Assembly: GCF_010820665.1 (NCBI RefSeq)
Contig: NZ_JAAIKC010000002.1
Location: 62,001 to 126,000, forward strand
From: Paenibacillus sp. SYP-B3998
Lineage (GTDB): Bacteria > Bacillota > Bacilli > Paenibacillales > NBRC-103111
Reading direction: 5' to 3'
Length of the DNA: 64,000 nt
Part shown: in pieces, positions 1 to 8,641 of the stretch
Layout of the letters: every line of letters starts with the position of its first letter
How positions within the stretch are numbered: position 1 is the first letter of the stretch
Position numbers and translations under genes: made by a program
Notes under the pieces: generated by a model
Databases searched by the model: none
The model's input: only the letters and a program-made list of their open reading frames with translations
What the model was told of the DNA's origin: nothing

Positions 1-290
1 AGGAAGCTGTGCTCGACTATTGGCTGCTCGGCAGCCAAGATGGGCTCAGCTTACTCCGGGTGAAGCTGCACACCGGTAGGCCGCACCAAATCCGGGTACA
101 GCTGGCAGCCATCGGCTGTACGCTCTACGGCGACCAACGCTACGGGAGTACCGTCAACAAGCCCGGCCAGCAGCTTGCGCTCTGGTCAACGGAACTTGCC
201 TTCGAGCATCCTACGCTGAAAGAGACCTTAAGCTTCCGGTCGTTACCGCCTCAGCAGTACCCTTGGCGCGAATTTACACATACCTGGTAA
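1..290 (+). CDS. RluA-family pseudouridine synthase, C-terminal part (5' end outside window)
   Basis: The reading frame is open at the window edge (first full codon at base 3) and ends at TAA 288-290, giving about 95 residues of C-terminus. The segment HTGRPHQIRVQLAAIG followed by GDQRYG is the conserved C-terminal signature of RluA/RsuA-type enzymes, which isomerise uridine to pseudouridine in rRNA or tRNA. The catalytic Asp (HRLD motif) would lie upstream of the window, so the exact subfamily (RluA, RluC or RluD-like) cannot be assigned. The next gene, marR-like, is convergent, with stop codons one base apart and no obvious terminator hairpin between them. Confidence 0.85.
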   Translation, partial: EAVLDYWLLGSQDGLSLLRVKLHTGRPHQIRVQLAAIGCTLYGDQRYGSTVNKPGQQLALWSTELAFEHPTLKETLSFRSLPPQQYPWREFTHTW

Positions 291-291
291 G

Positions 292-696
292 TTAATTAGC
301 AACTTTCCCCAATAAATAAATAAGCAGTTTCTGATTATGGGCGGAAACGCGATTGAGATACGAATTCAGCAGCTTTTCGCGGATTCCTGTCCCTCTCTCG
401 CATTCCGCCTTTCCTGTATCCGTCACGTTGACCCACACGATACGACGGTCCTTCTCATCTCGTTCCCGAGCTATCAATTGATTCTTCTCCATGCGATCCA
501 ATAGCGTTGTTACAGCCGCTGGTGTGGTCGATAAAAATTCAATCAAATCAGAGGGCTTCATTCGCTCATTTGCACTAAGCAGCTCTAGTACATGAAGTTG
601 GCCCTCCGTGAGGGTTGGCGCCAGACCGGCTTCCATCTGAGCTTTCAATTCTTTGGATAGTTTAAGCCATAGCTTACCGAATTCATTGGAATACAC
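292..696 (-). CDS. MarR-family transcriptional regulator
   Basis: 134 residues, the usual MarR length. The winged helix-turn-helix lies around residues 30-95: the segment LTEGQLHVLELL, then MKPSDLIEFLSTTPAAVTTLLDRME as recognition-helix region, then the wing with the diagnostic DERDRR-like signature (here RDEKDRRIVWVNVTDTG). Such proteins are dimeric repressors often released by small aromatic ligands. The start is GTG at 694-696; an upstream ATG is out of frame. It stands alone, and the 310-base region upstream separates it from the 55-codon gene that runs the opposite way, so its target may be itself or that gene. No ligand can be inferred. Confidence 0.85.
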   Translation of the reverse strand: MYSNEFGKLWLKLSKELKAQMEAGLAPTLTEGQLHVLELLSANERMKPSDLIEFLSTTPAAVTTLLDRMEKNQLIARERDEKDRRIVWVNVTDTGKAECERGTGIREKLLNSYLNRVSAHNQKLLIYLLGKVAN

Positions 697-1006
697 GCTT
701 TTATCATCTCGCTTCCAAATTACTCCTAACTCAAGTATAGCATGACCTATCTATGGTTTAAAGGTTAATGGCATTAATATTTTCTGACAACTACTGCATC
801 GTTTGTAGGACATGCTGTCGATAAGTTACGACAAAACAACCATCTTGTCCTAATATGATGGTTCATCTTGATAGTCATGCTTGCGAGAGAGCATTAACAC
901 ATGGGCCACTCCTTACATATACTGTGGAATAAGTAGGCTTAAGGCTTTGATGCGCATTTGAACTTACACAACAGTTAAGTAACTAGCTACAAAGGAGTGA
1001 TTCAAT
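697..1006. other. Intergenic region between divergent marR-like gene and small ORF
   Basis: About 310 bases with no other credible gene. It is AT-rich and must hold both divergent promoters. Two modest inverted repeats are visible: TGTCG...CGACA at 816-833 and AACCATC (838-844) with GATGGTT (857-863). A TATACT-like -10 for the regulator is present on the minus strand near 735-740, but I could not find a convincing -35 for either direction. MarR operators are typically imperfect palindromes of 15-20 bases, so the 838-863 repeat is a possible site, but this is a guess. Confidence 0.3.
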
Positions 1007-1174
1007 GTGGACGCTTGGAAAATGGAGCTTGGCAAAAAAGCGCTGGAATCAGGGTTGTTAAAAGACCCACAGTGGCTGGATCGGTTAGACGAACCAATGC
1101 CCCTATGGGTCCTATTAGAAATGGCTTTTCAACTCATTGAGAAGCTGGATCCACCTTCAATCAGTTACGATTAA
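1007..1174 (+). CDS. Small conserved-looking protein, 55 residues, function unknown
   Basis: A GTG-start frame of 55 codons ending TAA 1172-1174, too short for ordinary ORF lists. Its support is a strong Shine-Dalgarno AAAGGAG at 991-997 with a 9-base spacer to GTG 1007. An ATG at 1005 reads in another frame and stops after 18 codons. The product begins [16 protein letters not shown] and continues [25 protein letters not shown]; it is amphipathic and acidic, with regularly spaced Leu and Trp, predicted helical, with no signal or membrane segment. Its stop overlaps the convergent parC stop codon by two bases. I do not recognise a family. Confidence 0.6.
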   Translation: MDAWKMELGKKALESGLLKDPQWLDRLDEPMPLWVLLEMAFQLIEKLDPPSISYD

Positions 1175-3606
1175 GGAAATCGCAAGATTTCAACAATGGC
1201 CTCCGTTTTGGTAACCGGTATGATTTGTTTCCCTTGCGCTTTACGATCTTCCAACGGCGCAGTCTCCGTTGAGAAACGAAGCTTCTCTCCAGTGTTCATG
1301 ATCGCTGTTATTGTATAATCCATTTTCACGATAAAGGTTCGAATTAGCATAGAGCCATTCGGCCTTACGCGCTTGCCTTCTTTGAATTCAAAGGTGAGAA
1401 TACCCTTGCCTCCGCGACCTTGGATTGGATAATCCACAACAAGGGAACGTTTGGCATAACCAATATCCGAGATGACGAGTACTTCTCCTTCATCCCCATA
1501 AATCCATTCCGCTGAGACGACCTCATCGTCTTCCTTAAGCTGAATGCCGCGAACTCCTGCGGCCGCTCGGCCCATTGGGTTCACTTCCTCTTCGCGGAAA
1601 CGAATACTCATCCCCTGTTTCGTGACAAGCAATATTTCTTTCGAATTGTCGCTTAAGTGAACTTGCAATACTTCATCTTGCTCACCAAGCTTACATGCGA
1701 CGATTCCGTTTGAACGGTTCGTCATATATTCCTTAAGCTCCGTTCGTTTGACTTGTCCTTTGCGCGTCACGAAAACGAGTGATTTGGTAGGATCTTCGAA
1801 GCCTTTCACCGGAATGACACTAACAATTCGATCTTCTTTTGAGATCGGAATAATGTTGACAATCGCCGTTCCGTTTTCCTTCCATTTAAACTCAGGCGCT
1901 TGGTGGACAGGCAGTAAGTAGTACTGACCTTTTTTCGTAAAGATCAGTAAACTCTCTATCGTATTCACATCCAGAAGGAATCGTACATAGTCGCCTTCCT
2001 TCACCCCTGTGCTTTCCAACTCGCCGCCTGATCTCGTGAAAGAGAGCTTGCTGGTCCTTTTAATATATCCTTCGTTGGATAGCGTTACCAAAACGTCCTC
2101 TGGTGTCACTAAGACCTCCAGATTCACTTTCAACTCTTCTACCTCGCCTTGAATATCAGAACGTCGTTCAATGCCATACTTTTTACGAATATCGCCGATT
2201 TCATCCTTGATAACGCCAAGCAGCTTTTTTAAACTGCCAAGGATGCCGCGTAAGTAGGCAATTGTCTTCTCAACCTCACGCAATTCTTTCTCCAGCGAAG
2301 TAATTTCTAAATTAGTTAAACGATATAATTGCAAGACCAGAATCGCATCCGCTTGACGCTCTGAGAATCCAAACTTCGCAACGAGGTTGTCCTGCGCGTC
2401 TTGTCGGTTCTTAGACGCCTTGATCGCAGCAATAACCTCATCTAAGATGTTCAGTGCTTTGACGAGCCCTTCCAGCACGTGAGCGCGATCCTCAGCCTTC
2501 TCCAGTTCGTACTGGGAACGGAACGTAACAACTTCTTTCTGATGTTCAATGTATGCTTCTAGAATATCCTTGAAACCAAGCTGACGCGGCGCTTTATTCA
2601 CGATTGCGACCATATTGAAATTATACGTCACTTGAAGGTCTGTCTTTTTGAGCAGATAGGCAAGAATGCCTTGCGCGTCCGCCTCTTTTTTCAGCTCGAC
2701 GACAATTCGCAGGCCGTTCCGACCGCTTTCATCACGAACCTCGGCAATACCCTCTACTTTTTTCTCAAGTCGGATATTTTCCATCGCTGTCACTAAACGT
2801 GCTTTTACCACTTGATAGGGAATTTCGGTAATGACGATCTGCTGTCTACCGCCGCGCATATCCTCAATTGCCGTTCTTGAACGTATATGAATACGTCCTT
2901 TCCCTGTCCGATATGCGTCGCGAATTCCCTCCTCGCCCATGATGATACCACCCGTTGGGAAGTCGGGACCTTTGACGATTGACATCAGCTCGTCCATTGT
3001 AATCTCTGGCTTGTCAATCATTGCGATACAAGCATCGATGACCTCACGTAAATTGTGCGGAGGAATTTCTGTAGCGAATCCCGCCGAAATCCCGCTTACT
3101 CCATTAACAAGTAAGTTTGGATAACGGGCTGGAAGCACAACTGGCTCCTTCGTCGTATTATCGAAGTTGTCTTTGAAAATAACCGTTCGCTTCTCGATAT
3201 CTCGAAGCAATTCCATCGCAATTTCCGACAAACGGGCTTCAGTATAACGCATCGCTGCAGGCGGATCATCGTCTAACGATCCCCAGTTTCCATGGCCATC
3301 CACAAGTGTATGCGCCATTTTCCAAGGCTGCGCCATCCGTACCATACCTTCGTAAATTGGCGCATCGCCGTGCGGATGATAATTACCCATCACGTCACCA
3401 ACGGTTTTCGCTGATTTACGATACAATTTATCAGGTGTATTGCCAGCATCATACATCGCGTACAGGATACGCCGTTGTACAGGCTTAAGACCGTCTCTAA
3501 CGTCAGGAATCGCACGATCCTGAATAATATATTTGGAATACCGGCCGAAGCGATCGCCTACGACCTCCTCCAGAAAGGCAGGCAAAAACTGTTCTAACAT
3601 ACTCAA
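1171..3606 (-). CDS. parC: DNA topoisomerase IV subunit A
   Basis: 811 residues, normal for Gram-positive ParC. The breakage-reunion domain fills residues 1 to about 480, with [16 protein letters not shown] near residue 31 and catalytic Tyr121 in MRYTEAR. The remaining C-terminal half carries the beta-pinwheel blades. The protein decatenates daughter chromosomes together with ParE, encoded 33 bases upstream. ParC rather than GyrA is inferred from pairing with a parE and from length. The start is TTG at 3604-3606, 7 bases after GGTGA; an ATG at 3598-3600 is the alternative. Oddity: the quinolone-contact region reads [11 protein letters not shown], so Ala82 and Pro83 stand where Ser-Ser is usual; the acidic Glu86 is kept. 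Confidence 0.95.
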   Translation of the reverse strand: MSMLEQFLPAFLEEVVGDRFGRYSKYIIQDRAIPDVRDGLKPVQRRILYAMYDAGNTPDKLYRKSAKTVGDVMGNYHPHGDAPIYEGMVRMAQPWKMAHTLVDGHGNWGSLDDDPPAAMRYTEARLSEIAMELLRDIEKRTVIFKDNFDNTTKEPVVLPARYPNLLVNGVSGISAGFATEIPPHNLREVIDACIAMIDKPEITMDELMSIVKGPDFPTGGIIMGEEGIRDAYRTGKGRIHIRSRTAIEDMRGGRQQIVITEIPYQVVKARLVTAMENIRLEKKVEGIAEVRDESGRNGLRIVVELKKEADAQGILAYLLKKTDLQVTYNFNMVAIVNKAPRQLGFKDILEAYIEHQKEVVTFRSQYELEKAEDRAHVLEGLVKALNILDEVIAAIKASKNRQDAQDNLVAKFGFSERQADAILVLQLYRLTNLEITSLEKELREVEKTIAYLRGILGSLKKLLGVIKDEIGDIRKKYGIERRSDIQGEVEELKVNLEVLVTPEDVLVTLSNEGYIKRTSKLSFTRSGGELESTGVKEGDYVRFLLDVNTIESLLIFTKKGQYYLLPVHQAPEFKWKENGTAIVNIIPISKEDRIVSVIPVKGFEDPTKSLVFVTRKGQVKRTELKEYMTNRSNGIVACKLGEQDEVLQVHLSDNSKEILLVTKQGMSIRFREEEVNPMGRAAAGVRGIQLKEDDEVVSAEWIYGDEGEVLVISDIGYAKRSLVVDYPIQGRGGKGILTFEFKEGKRVRPNGSMLIRTFIVKMDYTITAIMNTGEKLRFSTETAPLEDRKAQGKQIIPVTKTEAIVEILRFP

Positions 3607-3639
3607 TCTCTAGTCACCACTCTTTTTGGTCTACTCGTC

Positions 3640-5601
3640 TTAATCGGTAAAATCGACATTATCCATGATCCATCGTTTCCGGGGATCTACTTTATCGCCC
3701 ATTAACGTCGTAACTCGACGCTCGGCTTTAGCAGCATCTTCAATCTGAACTTGAAGCAAAATGCGCGTTTCTGGGTTCATTGTCGTTTCCCATAGCTGAT
3801 CCGGATTCATTTCTCCAAGTCCTTTATAACGCTGCAGTTCTGAATTTTTCCCAAATTCTTTTACAACCTTCTGCAGTTGTTCGTCGGTCCACGCGTAGCG
3901 ATGGCCCCCATTCTTGCCTTTTTTCGTCACCTTATATAGCGGAGGCTGCGCAATATACACTTTACCTGAATCAATTAATGGCTTCATGTAGCGATAAAAG
4001 AAAGTCAGCAGCAGCACTTGAATATGTGCGCCATCTGTATCAGCGTCGGTCATAATAATAATTTTGCCGTAATTGGTCTCTTCTGAATCAAATTCCGAGC
4101 CAACGCCTGCTCCGATTGCAGCAATAACAGCTTTGTACTCATCGTTTTTCATAATGTCGAGCAGCTTTGCCTTTTCGGGATTCATCGGCTTCCCTTTGAG
4201 GGGGAGAATCGCTTGGTGTTTCGAGTCACGGCCTTGCTTGGCCGAACCGCCCGCAGAATCGCCTTCTACGATGAACAATTCGTTTCGCTGTAAATCTTTG
4301 GATTGCGCTGGCGTCAGCTTACCATTCAAGTTAGAGCTTTCGCTTTTACCTTTTTTGCCGTTACGAATTTCTTCACGCGCCTTCCGCGCGGCTTCACGCG
4401 CCTTTGAAGCTTGCACAGCCTTCTTCAGCATCATTTGTCCGATTTGCGGATTTTCTTCCAAGAATACCGCCATTTTATCAGAAACGATGGCATCTACAAC
4501 ACTTCGGGCGACGGCACTTCCAAGTTGATCCTTCGTCTGTCCCACGAACTCAACATCGCCCATCTTGATATTAATAACCGCCATCATACCTTCACGAAGG
4601 TCGGTGCCGTCCAAATTTTTGTCTTTTTCCTTGAGAAGCGCCGCTTTACGGGCGTACTCATTCATAACGCGGGTATACGCGGTTTTAAAACCAGTTTCGT
4701 GCGTACCACCCCCACGCGTGGGAATCGAATTCACAAACGAAGCAAGTGTTTCCGTGTAGCCGTCATTATACTGAATGGCCACTTCCACTTCAATCTCATC
4801 TTTTTCTGAGGCAAAATGGATCACGGGATGAAGGACGGTTTTTTCTTCATTCAGGAACTCTACGAATTGGCTGGCACCGCCCTCATATTGGAACGAATCC
4901 TGCTTTTCCGTTCGATCGTCCTTTAAATTCACTTGTAAACCAGAGTTCAAGAAAGCAATTTCTTGCAGCCGCTCTGCCAATGTATCATAGTTAATCGTCG
5001 TGCCGCCCTGAAAAACCCGTTTATCTGGCTTGAACGTTACTTTCGTTCCTGTGCGGTTCGTATTGCCTATAACTTCAAGACCCGTTGAAGGTTCCCCAAC
5101 ATGTTCGACTCCTAATTCATCCACCCAATATTCAAAGCGCTGCTTGTGCGTTTTGCCATCTCGGTAAATCTCCACTTCCAACCATTCCGACAATGCATTC
5201 GTAACGGAAGCGCCTACACCATGGAGTCCGCCTGACTTCTTGTAACCGGAGCCACCAAACTTTCCTCCAGCATGAAGTATCGTAAATACAACTTGTGGTG
5301 TTGGAACTCCGGTTTTGTGCATCCCGGTAGGAATCCCCCTACCGTTATCTTGCACGGTAATGGATTGGTCTTTATGTATCGTCACGTTGATCTTCGAACA
5401 ATGCTTGGCCAAGTGCTCATCGACCGCATTATCCACGATCTCCCAGATCAGATGATGCAAGCCAGAGCTGCTTGTGCTGCCGATATACATCCCTGGTCTC
5501 TTTCTTACAGCGACTAGGCCCTCGAGTACTTGAATATCATCGGCATTATAATCCGACGCCGTGGCGTTTCCATTTGCAATTTGTTCTAGCTGCTCGGTCA
5601 T
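3640..5601 (-). CDS. parE: DNA topoisomerase IV subunit B
   Basis: 653 residues from ATG 5599-5601, which follows GGGAGGG at a 6-base spacing; the frame is open further upstream but that part lacks family similarity. GHKL ATPase motifs are present: ENxxDE-type helix (DNAVDEHLA), DNGRGIP and the glycine lid GLHGVGASV. The TOPRIM domain follows with EGDSAGGSA and the DADTDGAHI acid cluster that binds Mg. The C-terminus GDKVDPRKRWI is typical for type II B subunits. It hydrolyses ATP to drive strand passage with ParC. Its gene lies 32 bases after an ABC permease gene, so read-through from that operon is possible. Confidence 0.95.
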   Translation of the reverse strand: MTEQLEQIANGNATASDYNADDIQVLEGLVAVRKRPGMYIGSTSSSGLHHLIWEIVDNAVDEHLAKHCSKINVTIHKDQSITVQDNGRGIPTGMHKTGVPTPQVVFTILHAGGKFGGSGYKKSGGLHGVGASVTNALSEWLEVEIYRDGKTHKQRFEYWVDELGVEHVGEPSTGLEVIGNTNRTGTKVTFKPDKRVFQGGTTINYDTLAERLQEIAFLNSGLQVNLKDDRTEKQDSFQYEGGASQFVEFLNEEKTVLHPVIHFASEKDEIEVEVAIQYNDGYTETLASFVNSIPTRGGGTHETGFKTAYTRVMNEYARKAALLKEKDKNLDGTDLREGMMAVINIKMGDVEFVGQTKDQLGSAVARSVVDAIVSDKMAVFLEENPQIGQMMLKKAVQASKAREAARKAREEIRNGKKGKSESSNLNGKLTPAQSKDLQRNELFIVEGDSAGGSAKQGRDSKHQAILPLKGKPMNPEKAKLLDIMKNDEYKAVIAAIGAGVGSEFDSEETNYGKIIIMTDADTDGAHIQVLLLTFFYRYMKPLIDSGKVYIAQPPLYKVTKKGKNGGHRYAWTDEQLQKVVKEFGKNSELQRYKGLGEMNPDQLWETTMNPETRILLQVQIEDAAKAERRVTTLMGDKVDPRKRWIMDNVDFTD

Positions 5602-5633
5602 CGAAGCCCTCCCTTTTAAACGATACGGCACAT

Positions 5634-6635
5634 TTAATTTAATACGTCTTTGCGTGTAAATACAAAAAATGAAATAATTAACGAAGCAATCGCCCATAGA
5701 GCTAACACGCTAAGTGAAAACGTTAGGTCCATTCCTTTAATCGGCGGCAGCCCTCCAGTTAAATATTTGGTCAGGTCTAAATTAACCATGAACAAGTATT
5801 TTGCCGTTTCCCAGGAAGATACCATGTTGGAAAGAATCGTTCCAGAGATTAATACGGCAAGCATGACGCCCATTCCTGCCGCAGTTGAGCGTATCAGAAC
5901 TGAAAGCATAAGCGACATCAAGGCAACTACAAGGGCGGAGAACCAAACCAAGCCGAACTCCATCAATAAAAAGAACCATTGGTCCACAGCCCGAACAAGA
6001 CTGAAATCAACTTCTGAACCTGTTAATTGAATCCCGATAAAAACCGGCATCGTCCATCCGTTATAGCCAAAGACAACACCCGAAATTAAGTAACAAAGGA
6101 CGCCTGTGGACAGAACCGTCAGTGAAGTAAAGAACACCACTGTAATTAATTTACTCATAAGGATTTTCCATCGCCTGACCGGTCTTGTCAACAATAATTT
6201 AATAGTCCCCGTAGAATGCTCCGATGATACGATATCAGCGGAAATCACCATGATGATGAGCGGGATGAATAATCCAACCGCATTTTTAACAAATTCACGC
6301 GTAAATGTGACTGCGTTCGGCGTGCTCGGATCAACATTTTTGTCCAAATAATAATTAGCAATCTGTATCTGTACCTTAAGCTGCTGCTTCCATTCCTCTG
6401 GCGTTCGCGCCGAGCTGAGACGTTTCTCCGCGTCTGCGATTTTCTGTCGCTGATCCGCTTTCCAATCCGTTGTACCGAATTGCTTTTGCGTATTTTGAGC
6501 AACCCGCATTTGTGCATAAGTAAACATGGGAATTAAAGCGAGCAGAATAAGAAGAATGACGTAGAAGCGTTTCTTCTTTATCATCTTGATACATTCATTT
6601 TCCACAAGCGAATATAAACTACTCAATTCTTTCAC
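5634..6635 (-). CDS. ABC-2 type transporter permease
   Basis: 333 residues with about six membrane segments: one at 24-42, then a charged extracytoplasmic loop of roughly 90 residues, then five more from about 130 to the end. The ISADIVSSEHSTGTIKLLLTRPVRRWK stretch is the coupling region typical of ABC-2 permeases. It probably forms an exporter with the ATPase encoded immediately upstream, whose 3' end it overlaps by 17 bases. The substrate cannot be told; related pairs move antibiotics or lipids. Start is uncertain: GTG at 6633-6635 has a weak ribosome site, whereas TTG at codon 4 lies 5 bases after GGTGA and may be the true start. Confidence 0.85.
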   Translation of the reverse strand: MKELSSLYSLVENECIKMIKKKRFYVILLILLALIPMFTYAQMRVAQNTQKQFGTTDWKADQRQKIADAEKRLSSARTPEEWKQQLKVQIQIANYYLDKNVDPSTPNAVTFTREFVKNAVGLFIPLIIMVISADIVSSEHSTGTIKLLLTRPVRRWKILMSKLITVVFFTSLTVLSTGVLCYLISGVVFGYNGWTMPVFIGIQLTGSEVDFSLVRAVDQWFFLLMEFGLVWFSALVVALMSLMLSVLIRSTAAGMGVMLAVLISGTILSNMVSSWETAKYLFMVNLDLTKYLTGGLPPIKGMDLTFSLSVLALWAIASLIISFFVFTRKDVLN

Positions 6636-7584
6636 CTTCTGTCAGGCTCAAGAACAAATCTTCGAGCGTTGGGTTTTTGATTTCTACAGCATAGAGGCTA
6701 ATTCCTGCTTCCATAAGTTCCCGACTTACTTGCGGTACATCTTCTTTGTTCATAACGGTTACGATTTGCTTCACAAGCGGATCATTCCCCGCGGCGCCTT
6801 CTTGGATTATGTCCTCAATAAAAGTTACCACTGACGAAGCGCCAAGCAGCTTTTCGGCCTTATCGACTGGCGACACAGACCAAACTACTTTACCGCCTTG
6901 GGCGACTAGCTCATCGACTGCGCCGACTTTAATAACTGCCCCGTGGCTAATAATCGCCACACGATCACACATTTGCTGAATTTCGCTTAACAGATGGCTA
7001 GAGACGAATAAACTAAGGCCACCCTCAGCTAAACGATAAATAAATTCGCGCATTTCTTTAATACCTTGCGGGTCGAGACCATTCGTAGGCTCGTCCAAAA
7101 TTAATAAGCTTGGTCGGCCAAGCAGCGCCTGCGCAATGCCTAATCGTTGACGCATGCCTAGAGAATACGTGCGTACGCGATCATGGATGCGTTGATCCAT
7201 GGAGACGATCTCAACAACCTCGGCAATCCGCTTCTCATCCACATCAGGCAGCATTCTTGCGAAATGCTCAAGATTCTCCCAGCCCGTCAAATAAGAGTAT
7301 AGCTCCGGATTCTCTACAATGCAGCCTACATGGCGCAATGCTTGGTCATGCTCTTTGTGAACATCGTACCCACAGATATGAATAGACCCTTCTGTCGGTC
7401 GTATCAAATCAACAAGCATGCGAATAGTCGTCGTTTTACCCGATCCGTTGGGTCCAAGAAAGCCGAATATTTCCCCCGCATAGACTTCAAACGAGATGCC
7501 CTTAATAATTTCCTTGTTCTTAATTCGCTTTTTGACATTTTTTACGGATAACACGGTAGTTGGTCGTGCAGCTGTTTCCGTCAT
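6619..7584 (-). CDS. ABC transporter ATP-binding protein (ABC-2 exporter)
   Basis: 321 residues. Walker A GPNGSGKTT near residue 44, signature YSLGMRQRLGIAQ near 140, Walker B LLILDEPTNGLDP near 160 and the switch His in SSHLLSEI. The C-terminal 90 residues form the accessory domain found in CcmA/DRA-type ATPases, which work with separate ABC-2 permeases. It overlaps the permease gene and starts 13 bases after the SGNH hydrolase gene, behind GGGGGAG on the minus strand, so the three are likely cotranscribed. It supplies energy for export; no resistance function can be deduced from the sequence alone. Confidence 0.92.
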   Translation of the reverse strand: MTETAARPTTVLSVKNVKKRIKNKEIIKGISFEVYAGEIFGFLGPNGSGKTTTIRMLVDLIRPTEGSIHICGYDVHKEHDQALRHVGCIVENPELYSYLTGWENLEHFARMLPDVDEKRIAEVVEIVSMDQRIHDRVRTYSLGMRQRLGIAQALLGRPSLLILDEPTNGLDPQGIKEMREFIYRLAEGGLSLFVSSHLLSEIQQMCDRVAIISHGAVIKVGAVDELVAQGGKVVWSVSPVDKAEKLLGASSVVTFIEDIIQEGAAGNDPLVKQIVTVMNKEDVPQVSRELMEAGISLYAVEIKNPTLEDLFLSLTEGERIE

Positions 7585-7597
7585 GTTTCTCCCCCTC

Positions 7598-8413
7598 CTA
7601 CTTCAAAATTTGCACAATACGATCAGCTATTCGTTCATAGCCATCACCGTTCGGATGAAAATGATCGGCTGAGGACAAATATTTGATCAGATTTTGTTCA
7701 AACAGATCATAAGTAGGGACAATAATCATATTCGGATAGCGATTCGTTATTGCGAACACGCTATTATTCCAGTGCTGTACAATCAGTGAGCCTTCACGTT
7801 TAGGATCAAGATCCAGAAAAGGATGATAAAGTCCCACATACAACACAATTGCATTCGGATTTGCTTTGTTGATGGTTTGTAAAATTTGATCCATCCGGGC
7901 TAAAGCCGGTTCTATACGTTTGAGCGCCCCCTCGGGATTAAACTCTTGTTGATTATCTCCTGTAAAGATTCCCTCGCCGCCTGCAAAGATATCATTGCCT
8001 CCTATTGTCAGAAGCACAATATCCGCTTGAGCTAGCGCATCCTGCGTCTTTTTCAAAGCTAAATCGTTAAGCAATTGGTCGCTCTTATATCCAGGAATGG
8101 CCAAATTGTTCAAAACGAATACCGGTTTACCACTTTGCTTTTCCAATTTATCACGTACTCGACCCACGTAACCTTTACCCGTGTTATCGCCAGTCCCCGC
8201 CGTTAAAGAGTCACCGAGTGCCACAATCTGCAGCTTGCTTTTTGTCTCAATAATCGTTTCATTCTTCGGAGCTGTTGTAGATATTGCAAGGTCTCCAGAG
8301 GCTTTGGGAAACCATATTTGATTCGCTGCGTAGGCAAAACCAACCGCAAAAACGAATGTGGATATCGATGCCGTAAGGCCAATAGCTCCCCATATGAAGC
8401 GAGATGATCTCAA
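7598..8413 (-). CDS. Membrane-anchored SGNH/GDSL hydrolase
   Basis: 271 residues from a TTG at 8411-8413, placed 7 bases behind GGAGGG; the longer open frame upstream has no ribosome site and no signal. Residues 5-30 are a signal-anchor, so the enzyme acts outside the membrane. Block I is VALGDSLTAGTG (catalytic Ser), block III contains GGNDIF (oxyanion Asn) and block V is DHFHPNGDG (Asp and His), so the SGNH tetrad is complete. Family members are esterases, lipases or deacetylases of lipids or cell-wall sugars; the substrate here is unknown. It heads a likely operon with the ABC-2 exporter pair. Confidence 0.85.
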   Translation of the reverse strand: MRSSRFIWGAIGLTASISTFVFAVGFAYAANQIWFPKASGDLAISTTAPKNETIIETKSKLQIVALGDSLTAGTGDNTGKGYVGRVRDKLEKQSGKPVFVLNNLAIPGYKSDQLLNDLALKKTQDALAQADIVLLTIGGNDIFAGGEGIFTGDNQQEFNPEGALKRIEPALARMDQILQTINKANPNAIVLYVGLYHPFLDLDPKREGSLIVQHWNNSVFAITNRYPNMIIVPTYDLFEQNLIKYLSSADHFHPNGDGYERIADRIVQILK

Positions 8414-8592
8414 TTGAGTTCCCTCCTGCGTATAAATGGCATAATTCACTATAAGAGTATAGCTTCTTGGTTGAATTTGCAAACAACAGTTGCTTTATTA
8501 ATTCTATTATACAGAACGTATGTTTGTTTTCAATACCCTTGGGGCTTTGCCAAATATCTTTTCGACCTTATCTTTACTACATGTTTATAAGC

Positions 8593-8628
8593 AAAAAGCT
8601 GGTTGACCGCTCTAGCAGTCAACCAGCT
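8593..8628 (-). terminator. Rho-independent terminator after the ABC exporter pair
   Basis: Perfect 11-base stem, AGCTGGTTGAC at 8597-8607 with GTCAACCAGCT at 8618-8628, followed on the minus strand by TTTTT. It lies 14 bases beyond the stop of the downstream exporter gene. Confidence 0.85.
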
Positions 8629-8641
8629 TCCATTCATCAAC

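Noticed and set aside
4073..4528. Plus-strand open frame of 151 codons opposite parE
   Set aside because: Antisense of a conserved catalytic region; the translation has no signal, motif or start context.
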